DNA from: Cyanobacteria bacterium UBA8803
Lineage (GTDB): Bacteria > Cyanobacteriota > Cyanobacteriia > Cyanobacteriales > Coleofasciculaceae
DNA length: 5,839 nt
Direction of reading: 5' to 3'
Assembly (NCBI GenBank): GCA_003505715.1
Contig: DNXU01000428.1
Coordinates: forward strand, 1 to 5,839
The translations under genes were made by a program, and so were the position numbers. The notes under the pieces were generated by a model that was given only the letters and a program-made list of their open reading frames with translations, did not search any database and had not been told where the DNA came from. This document shows, piece by piece, positions 1-5,662 of this stretch (position 1 is the stretch's first letter; every line of letters starts with the position of its first letter).

Positions 1-527
1 TTGGCTCCAGCATCGAGAATTTTGGCAAAGACCTGATCGGTGGTTTGCTCGATGAAATCAATTAAATCTTCGTTAGCGAGCCTAAACTCAACGATGGTTG
101 CCCAACTTTCAAAATTCGGCGCTAACCGAATTAACTTCTGCCAAACCTCATCAGTGATCCACAACACTACTGGGAAGGTAAAATTGCGAAACTCCTCTTG
201 CACTCGGTTGGTAGCTCTGAGCAGTTGCTCCAAGGCACTAACCGACTCTAAGCCAAATACCATAACGGCAGATGGCTCCTCCTGACCGAGTTTGGTTTCA
301 ATTGTAGAGTAGAGAGTCTTAACCGACTGCTCCAGAACCAGCTCCCGAATTGGCACCGAACATTGCTCCCGCAACTGTTGCACGATTTTGTCTCGCAAGG
401 CGGTGTAATTGCAGTGAGCCAAAATTAATGAAAAAGTACCCTGAGAAAGGACGATCGCTCGTACCAACGTTCTCAACGAGCGCTCATTGTAGACAGCAGT
501 ATCTTCTAGCTGGTATGGGTCAATCAT
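1..527 (-). CDS. Partner-domain protein, N-terminal 175 residues (partial, runs off left edge; likely TPR-containing)
   Basis: A reading frame with no stop runs from the ATG at 525-527 to the window edge. Reading it by hand gives 175 residues beginning MIDPYQLEDTAVYN. Residues 1-142 align almost without gaps to the 163-residue protein just upstream, with about half the positions identical. Shared blocks include FSLI...CNY (32-41), TLY.TI (71-76), FGLESV.ALE (91-100) and FP.VLWI.DEV..KL.RLAP.F..W (118-142). The strand pattern suggests an alpha/beta domain, but there is no Walker A. After residue 150 it continues (NEDLIDFIEQTTDQVFAKIL) where the neighbour stops. From memory, cyanobacterial proteins starting this way often continue into TPR repeats, which lie outside this window. 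The start is supported by the paralogue alignment and by GAGG at 530-533, although the 2-nt spacing is short. The gene begins 4 nt after the upstream stop, so translation is probably coupled. Existence is near certain; function is unknown. Confidence 0.88.
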   Translation of the reverse strand, partial: MIDPYQLEDTAVYNERSLRTLVRAIVLSQGTFSLILAHCNYTALRDKIVQQLREQCSVPIRELVLEQSVKTLYSTIETKLGQEEPSAVMVFGLESVSALEQLLRATNRVQEEFRNFTFPVVLWITDEVWQKLIRLAPNFESWATIVEFRLANEDLIDFIEQTTDQVFAKILDAGA

Positions 528-531
528 GACC

Positions 532-1023
532 TCATTTAAGACATACATCGAACAACTCATGGCTAGGAATGCCAAAAGAAATCGGTGCGGGTGACCAATT
601 ATTGAAATCTGGTGCCAACCGACTCAGCTTCCGCACCACATCATCATTTATCCACAACACTAGCGGAAATGGAAAACTTTGGCGAAACAAATCCCGCACA
701 TGATTTGTAGACACTAATAGCTCTTCGAGGGCGAGGACGGACTCTAGACCCAATACAATTAAAGCAGGTGGCTGCTCCTCCCTGAGTTCATTTTGGATAG
801 TGGTGTAAAGCGTTTGTGCTGAGTTAGGTAGAACTAGCCTGCGAGTCTTGACTGAGCATAGTTCCTGTAAGCGCTGTAGTATCTGCTCTCGCCAACTGAG
901 ATAGTTACAACACACCACAATCAGCGAGAATTGATTCTCAGAAAGAGCGATTGCTCGTGCCAAAGCTCTCAAAGGGCGATCGTTATAAGCAGCGATATCT
1001 ACAAGTAGGTAAGAATCGCTCAT
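532..1023 (-). CDS. Stand-alone partner-domain protein (163 aa), paralogue of the start of the next gene
   Basis: This is a complete small protein consisting of one alpha/beta domain. Features are a helix rich in conserved R/L (14-29), a hydrophobic strand ending CCNY (32-41), a conserved TLYTTI helix (71-76), a second strand with LGLESV (91-96), and the motif FPLVLWINDDV..KL.RLAPDF..W (119-143). The strand order recalls a P-loop ATPase core that has lost its Walker A, but that is inference. It matches residues 1-142 of the left-edge protein at about half of positions. It then ends soon after the RLAPDF motif, whereas the paralogue continues, so it is a domain without the usual C-terminal extension. 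The start ATG overlaps the stop of the upstream ATPase by one base (TAATG), with GAGG at 1026-1029. Both the overlap and the identical GAGG-2nt-ATG context at the next gene indicate co-translation with the ATPase. There is no signal peptide or membrane segment, so it should be cytoplasmic. Biochemical role unknown. Confidence 0.85.
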   Translation of the reverse strand: MSDSYLLVDIAAYNDRPLRALARAIALSENQFSLIVVCCNYLSWREQILQRLQELCSVKTRRLVLPNSAQTLYTTIQNELREEQPPALIVLGLESVLALEELLVSTNHVRDLFRQSFPFPLVLWINDDVVRKLSRLAPDFNNWSPAPISFGIPSHELFDVCLK

Positions 1024-2381
1024 TACCTCAACCTTTTGGCTTCTTCTAGGGCGGGATTAATAACAAACCAGCTTCCTTTGTCGTCACTGTATTCAAACAC
1101 AAATTCTTTTTGTATACTTCGCAGTAGGATTTTTTTTTCTTTGTCCCCCTTAAGACTTTTTTGTTTCACCACTTGACAGAGCAAGTTCCATTCCTCATCT
1201 GTAAGTGCCAAGCGTAAACGATTGCAGTATTTCTGAATCTCTCCTTCTACACAGGCACGAGATAGAGGTGGGTCTTTTTGCTGAAGACAAGCATAGAGCA
1301 ATTCTAGCAACTGTTGTACGTGACCGCCACTGAGTCGGCAGAGCCGATCTAAGGTTTCTTCACTATCAAAAACTTCTCTAATTAAACGTTTCCTTGTATT
1401 TTCATCAACACCAGGAAATGCTCTAGAGAGAATAACCTGTCGCATCAATACTATTCCTTTTTGGAAGTCGCGACCATTGCGCAACTTGACAGGCACTATC
1501 TGCAAAACTTTGGGAGTTACCCCCTTTCCTAAGCGATTCTTCAATTTTTCTGACTTATCCGAGAACATCAAGGGTAGCGGAATGGTATAAATGACATGAC
1601 AATTCAGTTTACTTAGCTGCTCACCTCGCTCTATAAATAAATCCTCTAGTTGACTTAATTGCTCACCCCAGTCTGCCGATGGATCTGCTGATTTTGTATC
1701 TTCTGATATCCTAGATTTACTATCTACTGGTTCTATTTTGTCTACTATCACTACAAGCCCATTTTTTCCTTGTTGCATAAGCGATTCAATGGCAGGTGTA
1801 AGTATTTCTTCATTAAGAGATTGCAAGATAGTACTAGATGTGGTTCTCAGGTATTTCCATAACTGATTGTAGTCTTTGTAACTTCCTTTATCTTTAATAG
1901 AAAACTTTCCTTTGCCACCGATTAGTGGGATATCTTTTTCATACTCAAACTCTATCGTTAACCTTTGAAAAATTCCTGCAAATCCCCTCCTTAATCTTCG
2001 CAGCCAACTCATTTGGGTTTTGAGCGGAATTTCTTTGTGAACCTGATAAGCAATTGCTACTAAAATTTTATCAATATCTGATGCTTCAATATTATTGTCT
2101 TGTTGAAACTCCAGGTAAACCACATGGAAATCTTCCAATTCTAACTGTGATTTGAGCCGTCGTAATTCTGTAGACTTACCACAACCGCTATACCCTGTAA
2201 ATAGTTGGCAGGTTGGTCGATCGGGGGAAAGTTTGGTGATTGTCCGCCTTAATTCTTTAATGCTATTTCTTCCAGGAATTGCAGAAAAATCAATATAATA
2301 ATTCTGGAAATCAGCATTTCCGGATATTAAAGTATTGTTTGGATTACATGCTTTGAAAAATCTAGGCAAATCAACTTTCAT
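1023..2381 (-). CDS. P-loop ATPase, STAND/AAA-like (ATPase 1, divergent copy)
   Basis: This 452-residue predicted cytoplasmic ATPase shares about half its residues with the upstream gene at 2446-3783. An N-terminal signature (DLPRFFKACNP, 4-14; YYIDFS, 28-33) precedes Walker A GYSGCGKST (63-71). Walker B is VVIVDKIEPVD (210-220), with Asp214 kept and Glu217 in place of the paralogue's Asp. Pro218 replaces an Arg, so hydrolysis may be altered. The strand NCHVIYTIP (260-268) looks like sensor 1, and LSGGHVQQLLELL (350-362) like the lid/sensor-2 helix. Residues 391-446 look like a winged helix ending GSWFVINP. Two oddities are a strongly basic, hydrophobic stretch (WLRRLRRGF...FQRL, 126-141) and a 14-residue insertion after Walker B that appears to be a tandem duplication. 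The gene is visibly more AT-rich than its paralogue and has no GCGATCGC. The start is fixed by alignment of MKVDLP with MKLDLP; the SD (AAGG, 12 nt upstream) is poor. Function unknown; a switch-type ATPase is the best guess. Confidence 0.88.
   Translation of the reverse strand: MKVDLPRFFKACNPNNTLISGNADFQNYYIDFSAIPGRNSIKELRRTITKLSPDRPTCQLFTGYSGCGKSTELRRLKSQLELEDFHVVYLEFQQDNNIEASDIDKILVAIAYQVHKEIPLKTQMSWLRRLRRGFAGIFQRLTIEFEYEKDIPLIGGKGKFSIKDKGSYKDYNQLWKYLRTTSSTILQSLNEEILTPAIESLMQQGKNGLVVIVDKIEPVDSKSRISEDTKSADPSADWGEQLSQLEDLFIERGEQLSKLNCHVIYTIPLPLMFSDKSEKLKNRLGKGVTPKVLQIVPVKLRNGRDFQKGIVLMRQVILSRAFPGVDENTRKRLIREVFDSEETLDRLCRLSGGHVQQLLELLYACLQQKDPPLSRACVEGEIQKYCNRLRLALTDEEWNLLCQVVKQKSLKGDKEKKILLRSIQKEFVFEYSDDKGSWFVINPALEEAKRLR
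1606..1669 (-). repeat. Diverged 42-bp tandem duplication inside ATPase 1
   Basis: The 22-mers at 1606-1627 and 1648-1669 match at 18 positions and lie exactly 42 bp apart. In the protein they encode GEQLSKL (253-259) and GEQLSQL (239-245), 14 residues apart. The paralogous ATPase has a single GEQLSKLNC and is 14 residues shorter between its Walker B and this segment. The simplest reading is an in-frame 14-codon duplication that has since drifted. Confidence 0.65.
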
Positions 2382-2397
2382 GAAATTTTACTGCCTT

Positions 2398-2418
2398 TTA
2401 CATCATTTAAATATCCTT
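2398..2418 (-). promoter_or_regulatory. Two-codon mini-ORF with its own Shine-Dalgarno ahead of ATPase 1
   Basis: In the 64-nt gap between the two ATPase genes, the minus strand reads AAGGA (2414-2418), 7 nt, then ATG ATG TAA (2406 down to 2398). This is the best ribosome binding site in the leader, yet it serves a start-stop peptide of two residues ending 16 nt before the ATPase 1 start. The ATPase 1 start itself has only a distant AAGG. A ribosome-loading or reinitiation device is possible; chance is also possible in such AT-rich DNA. Confidence 0.3.
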
Positions 2419-2445
2419 TAGTGAGCTAGTCTCTTGCTCAAAAAA

Positions 2446-3783
2446 TTAACCATCAATTAAATTATTTTGCTGCCAAGACTGGAATTTTGCGGTTTCTTCT
2501 AAAATTGGATTAATACTAAACCAGCTACCTTGCCGATCTAAGTATTCAAATACAAACAAACCTCGTAACAGGGTTTGGTATTCCAATTCTCCTCTGACAC
2601 TCTGTTGTTGCACGACTTGAAATAACAACTCCCACTCATAATTAGTAATACCTTTGATAAGGTGATTACTGCTTTCCCGAATTACCCTTTCGAGACAATC
2701 CCTTGAAAGAGGCGGATCTTCTTCTTGCAGACAGCGAAACAGCAATCCCAGCAAGTTCCGCAGGTGACCGCCACTAACCCGACACAGGCGATCGAGAGTT
2801 TCTTGAGAATCAAAAATTTCGGTTACCTCATCCAGTCGTTTGGTGTAATCTAAATCTGGAAACGCTCTAGCAAGTACCATTTGTCGCAGCAAGGCCATAC
2901 CCTCTTCGCAGTCACTGCCATCGCGCAATCGCACAGGTATCATGGGTAATACCCTAGGCGGAACCCCACCACCTAACCGATTCGTCAGAGATTGATACTC
3001 ATTCGAGAAAATTAACCCTAAAGGGATGGTGTAGACGAGGTGGCAATTGAGTTTGCTTAACTGTTCGCCCCGATCAATAAATAAATACTCCGGCTGCGAT
3101 CGCCCCGATGGCAGGGGTCTAGGGTCTACCCGATCTAGATTATCAACAATTACAACTAGCCCTTTTTTACCTCGCCGTTTCAGTTCCTCAGTGGCACGTC
3201 CTAGTAGTTCTGCATTAATGGATTCCAAAATTACCGCCGTGCGAGGTTCTAGGTATTCCCTCAATCGGCGTCGGAGATTGGGATTTTCTTTGGCTTTAGC
3301 AGTAATTTTAGCAATACCCAGATTTAGAGTGCTGTCTGATGAAGATTCTAGAGGCGCTTGTAAAATCTCTGCTGATACCTTAAGTAATTCAGAAAAATAC
3401 TTTGGCCCGATCTTAATTTGAAGTGATTCTAGGCTTTCGCTCACCTGGCGGGCGATCGCCAGCAAAATATCGCTGATATCTACATCCGCCATGTCCAAGT
3501 CTTGTGTGGACTCAAAATAAATTACATGAAATCCCTGTTGTTCTAACTCTGCCTTGAGACGCATCAACTCTGTGGACTTACCACAGCCGATATGTCCTGT
3601 AAATAGCTGGCAGGTTGGTTCATCGGGTGAGAGGAGCCTTATAGTTCGTCCCAAAGCTTCGACAATCTTGCCACCCCGTACCGAAGAGAAATCAATATAG
3701 TACTTCCGATCCCGGTCGTTCCCCACAGCTAGGGTTTGGCTGGGGTTACATGCTCGATAAACCTTAGGCAAATCTAGTTTCAT
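2446..3783 (-). CDS. P-loop ATPase, STAND/AAA-like (ATPase 2, canonical copy)
   Basis: This 445-residue predicted cytoplasmic ATPase is the first gene of the minus-strand run. The N-terminal signature DLPKVYRACNP (4-14) and YYIDFSSVRGG (28-38) is followed by PTCQLFTGHIGCGKSTEL (56-73), which contains Walker A GHIGCGKST (63-71). Walker B is GLVVIVDNLDRVD (208-220). A sensor-1-like strand NCHLVYTIP (246-254), a conserved block NRLGGGVPPRVLP (268-280), the lid motif VSGGHLRNLLGLL (336-348) and a winged-helix-like C-terminus (about 380-427, ending GSWFSINP) follow. This order fits STAND/ORC-type signalling ATPases, where nucleotide binding switches the protein between states; that role is inferred. 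The start has a good SD, GAGG at 3790-3793 with a 6-nt spacer. It carries two HIP1 sites and has base composition like the rest of the window, so it looks like the resident copy. The promoter should lie in 3784-4244. Real gene; exact family name uncertain. Confidence 0.9.
   Translation of the reverse strand: MKLDLPKVYRACNPSQTLAVGNDRDRKYYIDFSSVRGGKIVEALGRTIRLLSPDEPTCQLFTGHIGCGKSTELMRLKAELEQQGFHVIYFESTQDLDMADVDISDILLAIARQVSESLESLQIKIGPKYFSELLKVSAEILQAPLESSSDSTLNLGIAKITAKAKENPNLRRRLREYLEPRTAVILESINAELLGRATEELKRRGKKGLVVIVDNLDRVDPRPLPSGRSQPEYLFIDRGEQLSKLNCHLVYTIPLGLIFSNEYQSLTNRLGGGVPPRVLPMIPVRLRDGSDCEEGMALLRQMVLARAFPDLDYTKRLDEVTEIFDSQETLDRLCRVSGGHLRNLLGLLFRCLQEEDPPLSRDCLERVIRESSNHLIKGITNYEWELLFQVVQQQSVRGELEYQTLLRGLFVFEYLDRQGSWFSINPILEETAKFQSWQQNNLIDG
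3096..3103. repeat. HIP1 octamer GCGATCGC
   Basis: This is a perfect copy of the highly iterated palindrome of cyanobacterial genomes, inside the ATPase 2 gene. It supports the organism assignment. Confidence 0.85.
3452..3459. repeat. HIP1 octamer GCGATCGC
   Basis: This is the second perfect HIP1 copy, also inside the ATPase 2 gene. The paralogous ATPase 1 gene has none. Confidence 0.85.
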
Positions 3784-3835
3784 TAATTACCTCGCTTGCA
3801 TCACCTATCTCTACTCTCTACCGCTGTCATCCCCT

Positions 3836-3852
3836 AGATTCCGCAGATTCCG
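3836..3852. repeat. Adjacent direct repeat agattccg x2 upstream of ATPase 2
   Basis: The octamer agattccg occurs at 3836-3843 and 3845-3852, a 9-bp period, about 55-70 bp before the ATPase 2 start. The position would suit an operator, but no regulator is identified. Confidence 0.4.
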
Positions 3853-3866
3853 GAGAATTTTTTGAT

Positions 3867-3890
3867 TGGAAAAGCGTCCTGCTGGAAAAG
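3867..3890. repeat. Spaced direct repeat tggaaaag x2 upstream of ATPase 2
   Basis: The octamer tggaaaag occurs at 3867-3874 and 3883-3890, starts 16 bp apart, directly behind the agattccg pair. Together they make a cluster of two direct-repeat pairs within 55 bp of the operon's upstream region. Confidence 0.35.
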
Positions 3891-3928
3891 TCATATCTAG
3901 CCCTTTTCTTTGCCCTTGATGGTTTGTA

Positions 3929-3949
3929 TTAAGCACGCTCAGTGCTTGA
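3929..3949. other. Small hairpin in the divergent spacer
   Basis: AAGCAC (3931-3936) and GTGCTT (3942-3947) pair perfectly around a 5-base loop. As plus-strand RNA the stem extends by a U-G and a U-A pair to 8 bp. No T-run follows on either strand, so it does not look like an intrinsic terminator. It could be a protein-binding palindrome or chance. Confidence 0.3.
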
Positions 3950-4176
3950 AAATGCTGTATTGCCAGCCACTTTCATTGGTTACTACGAAGGGTGTTTATA
4001 CAAGTTCAGTAGAATCGGACTTGATATCACTGCTGTCCGTAAGACCTGGCAGAATCAGCCGTAACCTTAGCTCACTGCTACTTACTCTAGGATAATGTTA
4101 GCAAACTGAGCATTACAACCTGGAATGCAGGAAATACGTTGTATCAGCCTAATATCTAATCCCTAAAAACCAAAAT

Positions 4177-4204
4177 TTGAGCTGTAGCACTCAATGCCTA
4201 AATC
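4177..4204 (+). promoter_or_regulatory. Possible sigma70-type promoter for tldD
   Basis: TTGAGC (4177-4182) and TAAATC (4199-4204) are separated by 16 bp and lie about 40 bp before the tldD start. The -35 candidate overlaps a short inverted repeat, TTGAG (4177-4181) and CTCAA (4190-4194). Both hexamers match the consensus only in part. Confidence 0.22.
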
Positions 4205-4244
4205 GTTGCACAATAGGTTAAGTGTGTCGCTCTAGCTGTCTTTT

Positions 4245-5642
4245 ATGCCAACTGTACTTACAGATGCCAAAAATTTACTGTCTGACCTAATGGCTCGCTA
4301 TCGCTCCCACGTCGATTACTTAGCAATTCGGCTGGAAGAATCAGAAGGAACGAGCATTTTATTGCGGGGCGACAAAGTAGAAACTCTCAGCGAAGGTCTT
4401 TCGATTGGAGGGCAAGTAAGGGCTTGTTATAAAGGTGGTTGGGGTTTTGCTAGCTTCAACCATCTTTCAACCCTAAAAGAACGAGTTGAGGAAGCAATAA
4501 CGGCAGCTCGAATTGTCGGAGATGGGGAAACCATCCTGGCTCCGATTATTCCAGTGCAGGATACCTGCCAGCTGCCCCTCATCGGTACAGACCCCCGCCA
4601 AATTCCTTTAGCTGACAAAAAGGCTCTTTGCGATCGCTACAACCAAATTCTCAAAACTTTTGACCCCCGCATTACTACTACCTCAGTACGTTATGGGGAT
4701 AGTAACCAACATGTCATCGTTGCTACCTCTGAGGGTACTCTGATCGAGCAATCCTGGGTAGATATGGAAATGCGCTTCTCTGCCACCGCCCGTAAAGGTG
4801 ATTTGGTACAAACGGGTAGGGAAACCATTGGCACTCGCAAAGCTTATGAAGACCTTACCAGTCTAGATGAACAGCTTTGCAGTGCCGCCCAACGAGCTGT
4901 CAACGCTCTCTCCCAACCGACGGTAAAGGGGGGTACTTATACGGTTGTCATTGACCCCATCCTTACTGGTTTGTTCGTTCACGAAGCCTTCGGACATCTT
5001 TCGGAAGCTGACATGGCTTATGAAAATCCCGACTTGCTCGAAGTGATGAGTATGGGTCGCCAATTTGGCCCAGAGGAGTTGCAAATTTTTGACGGTGCTG
5101 CACCCCAAGGGCATCGCGGCAGTTATTTTTACGATGATGAAGGCACCAGAGCCACCACGACCCAATTGATTAAAGACGGTATTTTAGTAGGGCGTCTCCA
5201 TTCCCGGGAAACGGCAGGGAAGTTAGGAGAAACACCGACGGGTAACGCTCGCTGCCTCAACTACCACTATCCGCCCATTGTCAGAATGACTAATACCTGG
5301 ATCGAGCGGGGGAAAACGCCTGTGGCTGACCTAGTCCAGGGAATTAAAGAAGGAGTCTATGCTCGGAACTGGCTGGGGGGGATGACTAATGGGGAAATGT
5401 TCACCTTCAGCGCGGGTGAAGCTTGGATGATTAGAAATGGTAAGCTGGCTGAGCCAGTGCGGGACGTGACCCTATCGGGTAATGTATTTAAAACTTTGGC
5501 CGATATTGAAGCGATCGGAGATGATTTCTACTGGGATGAATCTGGCGGTTGTGGAAAAGCAGGGCAAAGCGGTTTACCAGTGGGTTGTGGCGGGCCTAGT
5601 TTGCGCATTCGTAATGTTGTTGTGGGCGGAGAAGCTGTATAG
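4245..5642 (+). CDS. tldD: TldD-type zinc metalloprotease (TldD/PmbA family)
   Basis: This is a complete 465-residue TldD. Family members form a cytoplasmic TldD/TldE complex that cleaves unfolded or unstructured peptides; in E. coli it removes the microcin B17 leader and degrades CcdA. The zinc motif HEAFGH is at 246-251 (H246, E247, H251). The C-terminal CGKAGQ (436-441) supplies the cysteine expected as third metal ligand, and PVGCGGPSLRI (445-455) is the usual family ending. The N-terminal half (about 1-225) has the expected YLAIRLEESEGTSI strand region. The zinc motif marks this as TldD, since TldE/PmbA lacks it. The start is fixed by an in-frame TAG at 4233-4235 and by the typical N-terminus. 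No Shine-Dalgarno is visible, which is common in cyanobacteria. The tldE partner is not adjacent: the next gene is coaE on the other strand. One HIP1 site lies inside the gene. Length is normal and there is no sign of damage. Confidence 0.96.
   Translation: MPTVLTDAKNLLSDLMARYRSHVDYLAIRLEESEGTSILLRGDKVETLSEGLSIGGQVRACYKGGWGFASFNHLSTLKERVEEAITAARIVGDGETILAPIIPVQDTCQLPLIGTDPRQIPLADKKALCDRYNQILKTFDPRITTTSVRYGDSNQHVIVATSEGTLIEQSWVDMEMRFSATARKGDLVQTGRETIGTRKAYEDLTSLDEQLCSAAQRAVNALSQPTVKGGTYTVVIDPILTGLFVHEAFGHLSEADMAYENPDLLEVMSMGRQFGPEELQIFDGAAPQGHRGSYFYDDEGTRATTTQLIKDGILVGRLHSRETAGKLGETPTGNARCLNYHYPPIVRMTNTWIERGKTPVADLVQGIKEGVYARNWLGGMTNGEMFTFSAGEAWMIRNGKLAEPVRDVTLSGNVFKTLADIEAIGDDFYWDESGGCGKAGQSGLPVGCGGPSLRIRNVVVGGEAV
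4630..4637. repeat. HIP1 octamer GCGATCGC
   Basis: This is the third perfect HIP1 copy, inside tldD. Confidence 0.85.
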
Positions 5643-5662
5643 TTCATTGTTCATTGTTCATT
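5642..5662 (+). repeat. Three perfect tandem heptamers gttcatt abutting the tldD stop
   Basis: gttcatt is repeated three times without change, at 5642, 5649 and 5656. The first copy uses the last base of the tldD stop codon. It resembles the short tandemly repeated heptamers known from filamentous cyanobacteria, whose function is unsettled. Confidence 0.8.

Larger units (their letters stand above)
3784..4244. other. 461-bp divergent intergenic region without a convincing gene
   Basis: This stretch separates the minus-strand ATPase operon from plus-strand tldD and should hold both promoters. I see no believable coding region. The 61-codon plus-strand frame at 3910-4095 has no recognisable protein and no Shine-Dalgarno. 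It contains two pairs of short direct repeats near the ATPase side, a hairpin in the middle and a weak promoter-like pair near tldD. No tRNA, no NtcA-type GTA-N8-TAC site and no transposon end was found by eye. Confidence 0.7.

Noticed and set aside
40..285. 81-codon plus-strand frame at the left end
   Set aside because: It lies wholly opposite the left-edge partner gene, whose protein aligns to a paralogue; the plus-strand product resembles nothing.
1..1023. The 163-residue protein and the left-edge gene as one gene split by a frameshift
   Set aside because: The left-edge frame begins with its own full copy of the same domain, so they are tandem paralogues and not two halves of one protein.
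2422..2440. Inverted repeat TGAGC/GCTCA between the ATPase genes as a terminator
   Set aside because: The stem is only 5 bp with a 9-base loop, and no T-run follows it in the direction of transcription.
3047..3421. 124-codon plus-strand frame
   Set aside because: Antisense to the well-supported ATPase 2 coding region, with low-complexity Ser/Arg composition typical of a shadow frame.
3994..4090. About 30 open codons on the minus strand in the spacer (reading ELRLRLILPGL...), considered as a leader peptide or gene remnant
   Set aside because: No ATG, GTG or TTG start lies in the open stretch, and stops bound it on both sides.
3910..4095. 61-codon plus-strand frame in the divergent spacer
   Set aside because: No Shine-Dalgarno, no recognisable domain and composition like random translation.
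4427..5165. Minus-strand frames of 63 and 100 codons inside tldD
   Set aside because: Antisense shadows of the tldD coding sequence.
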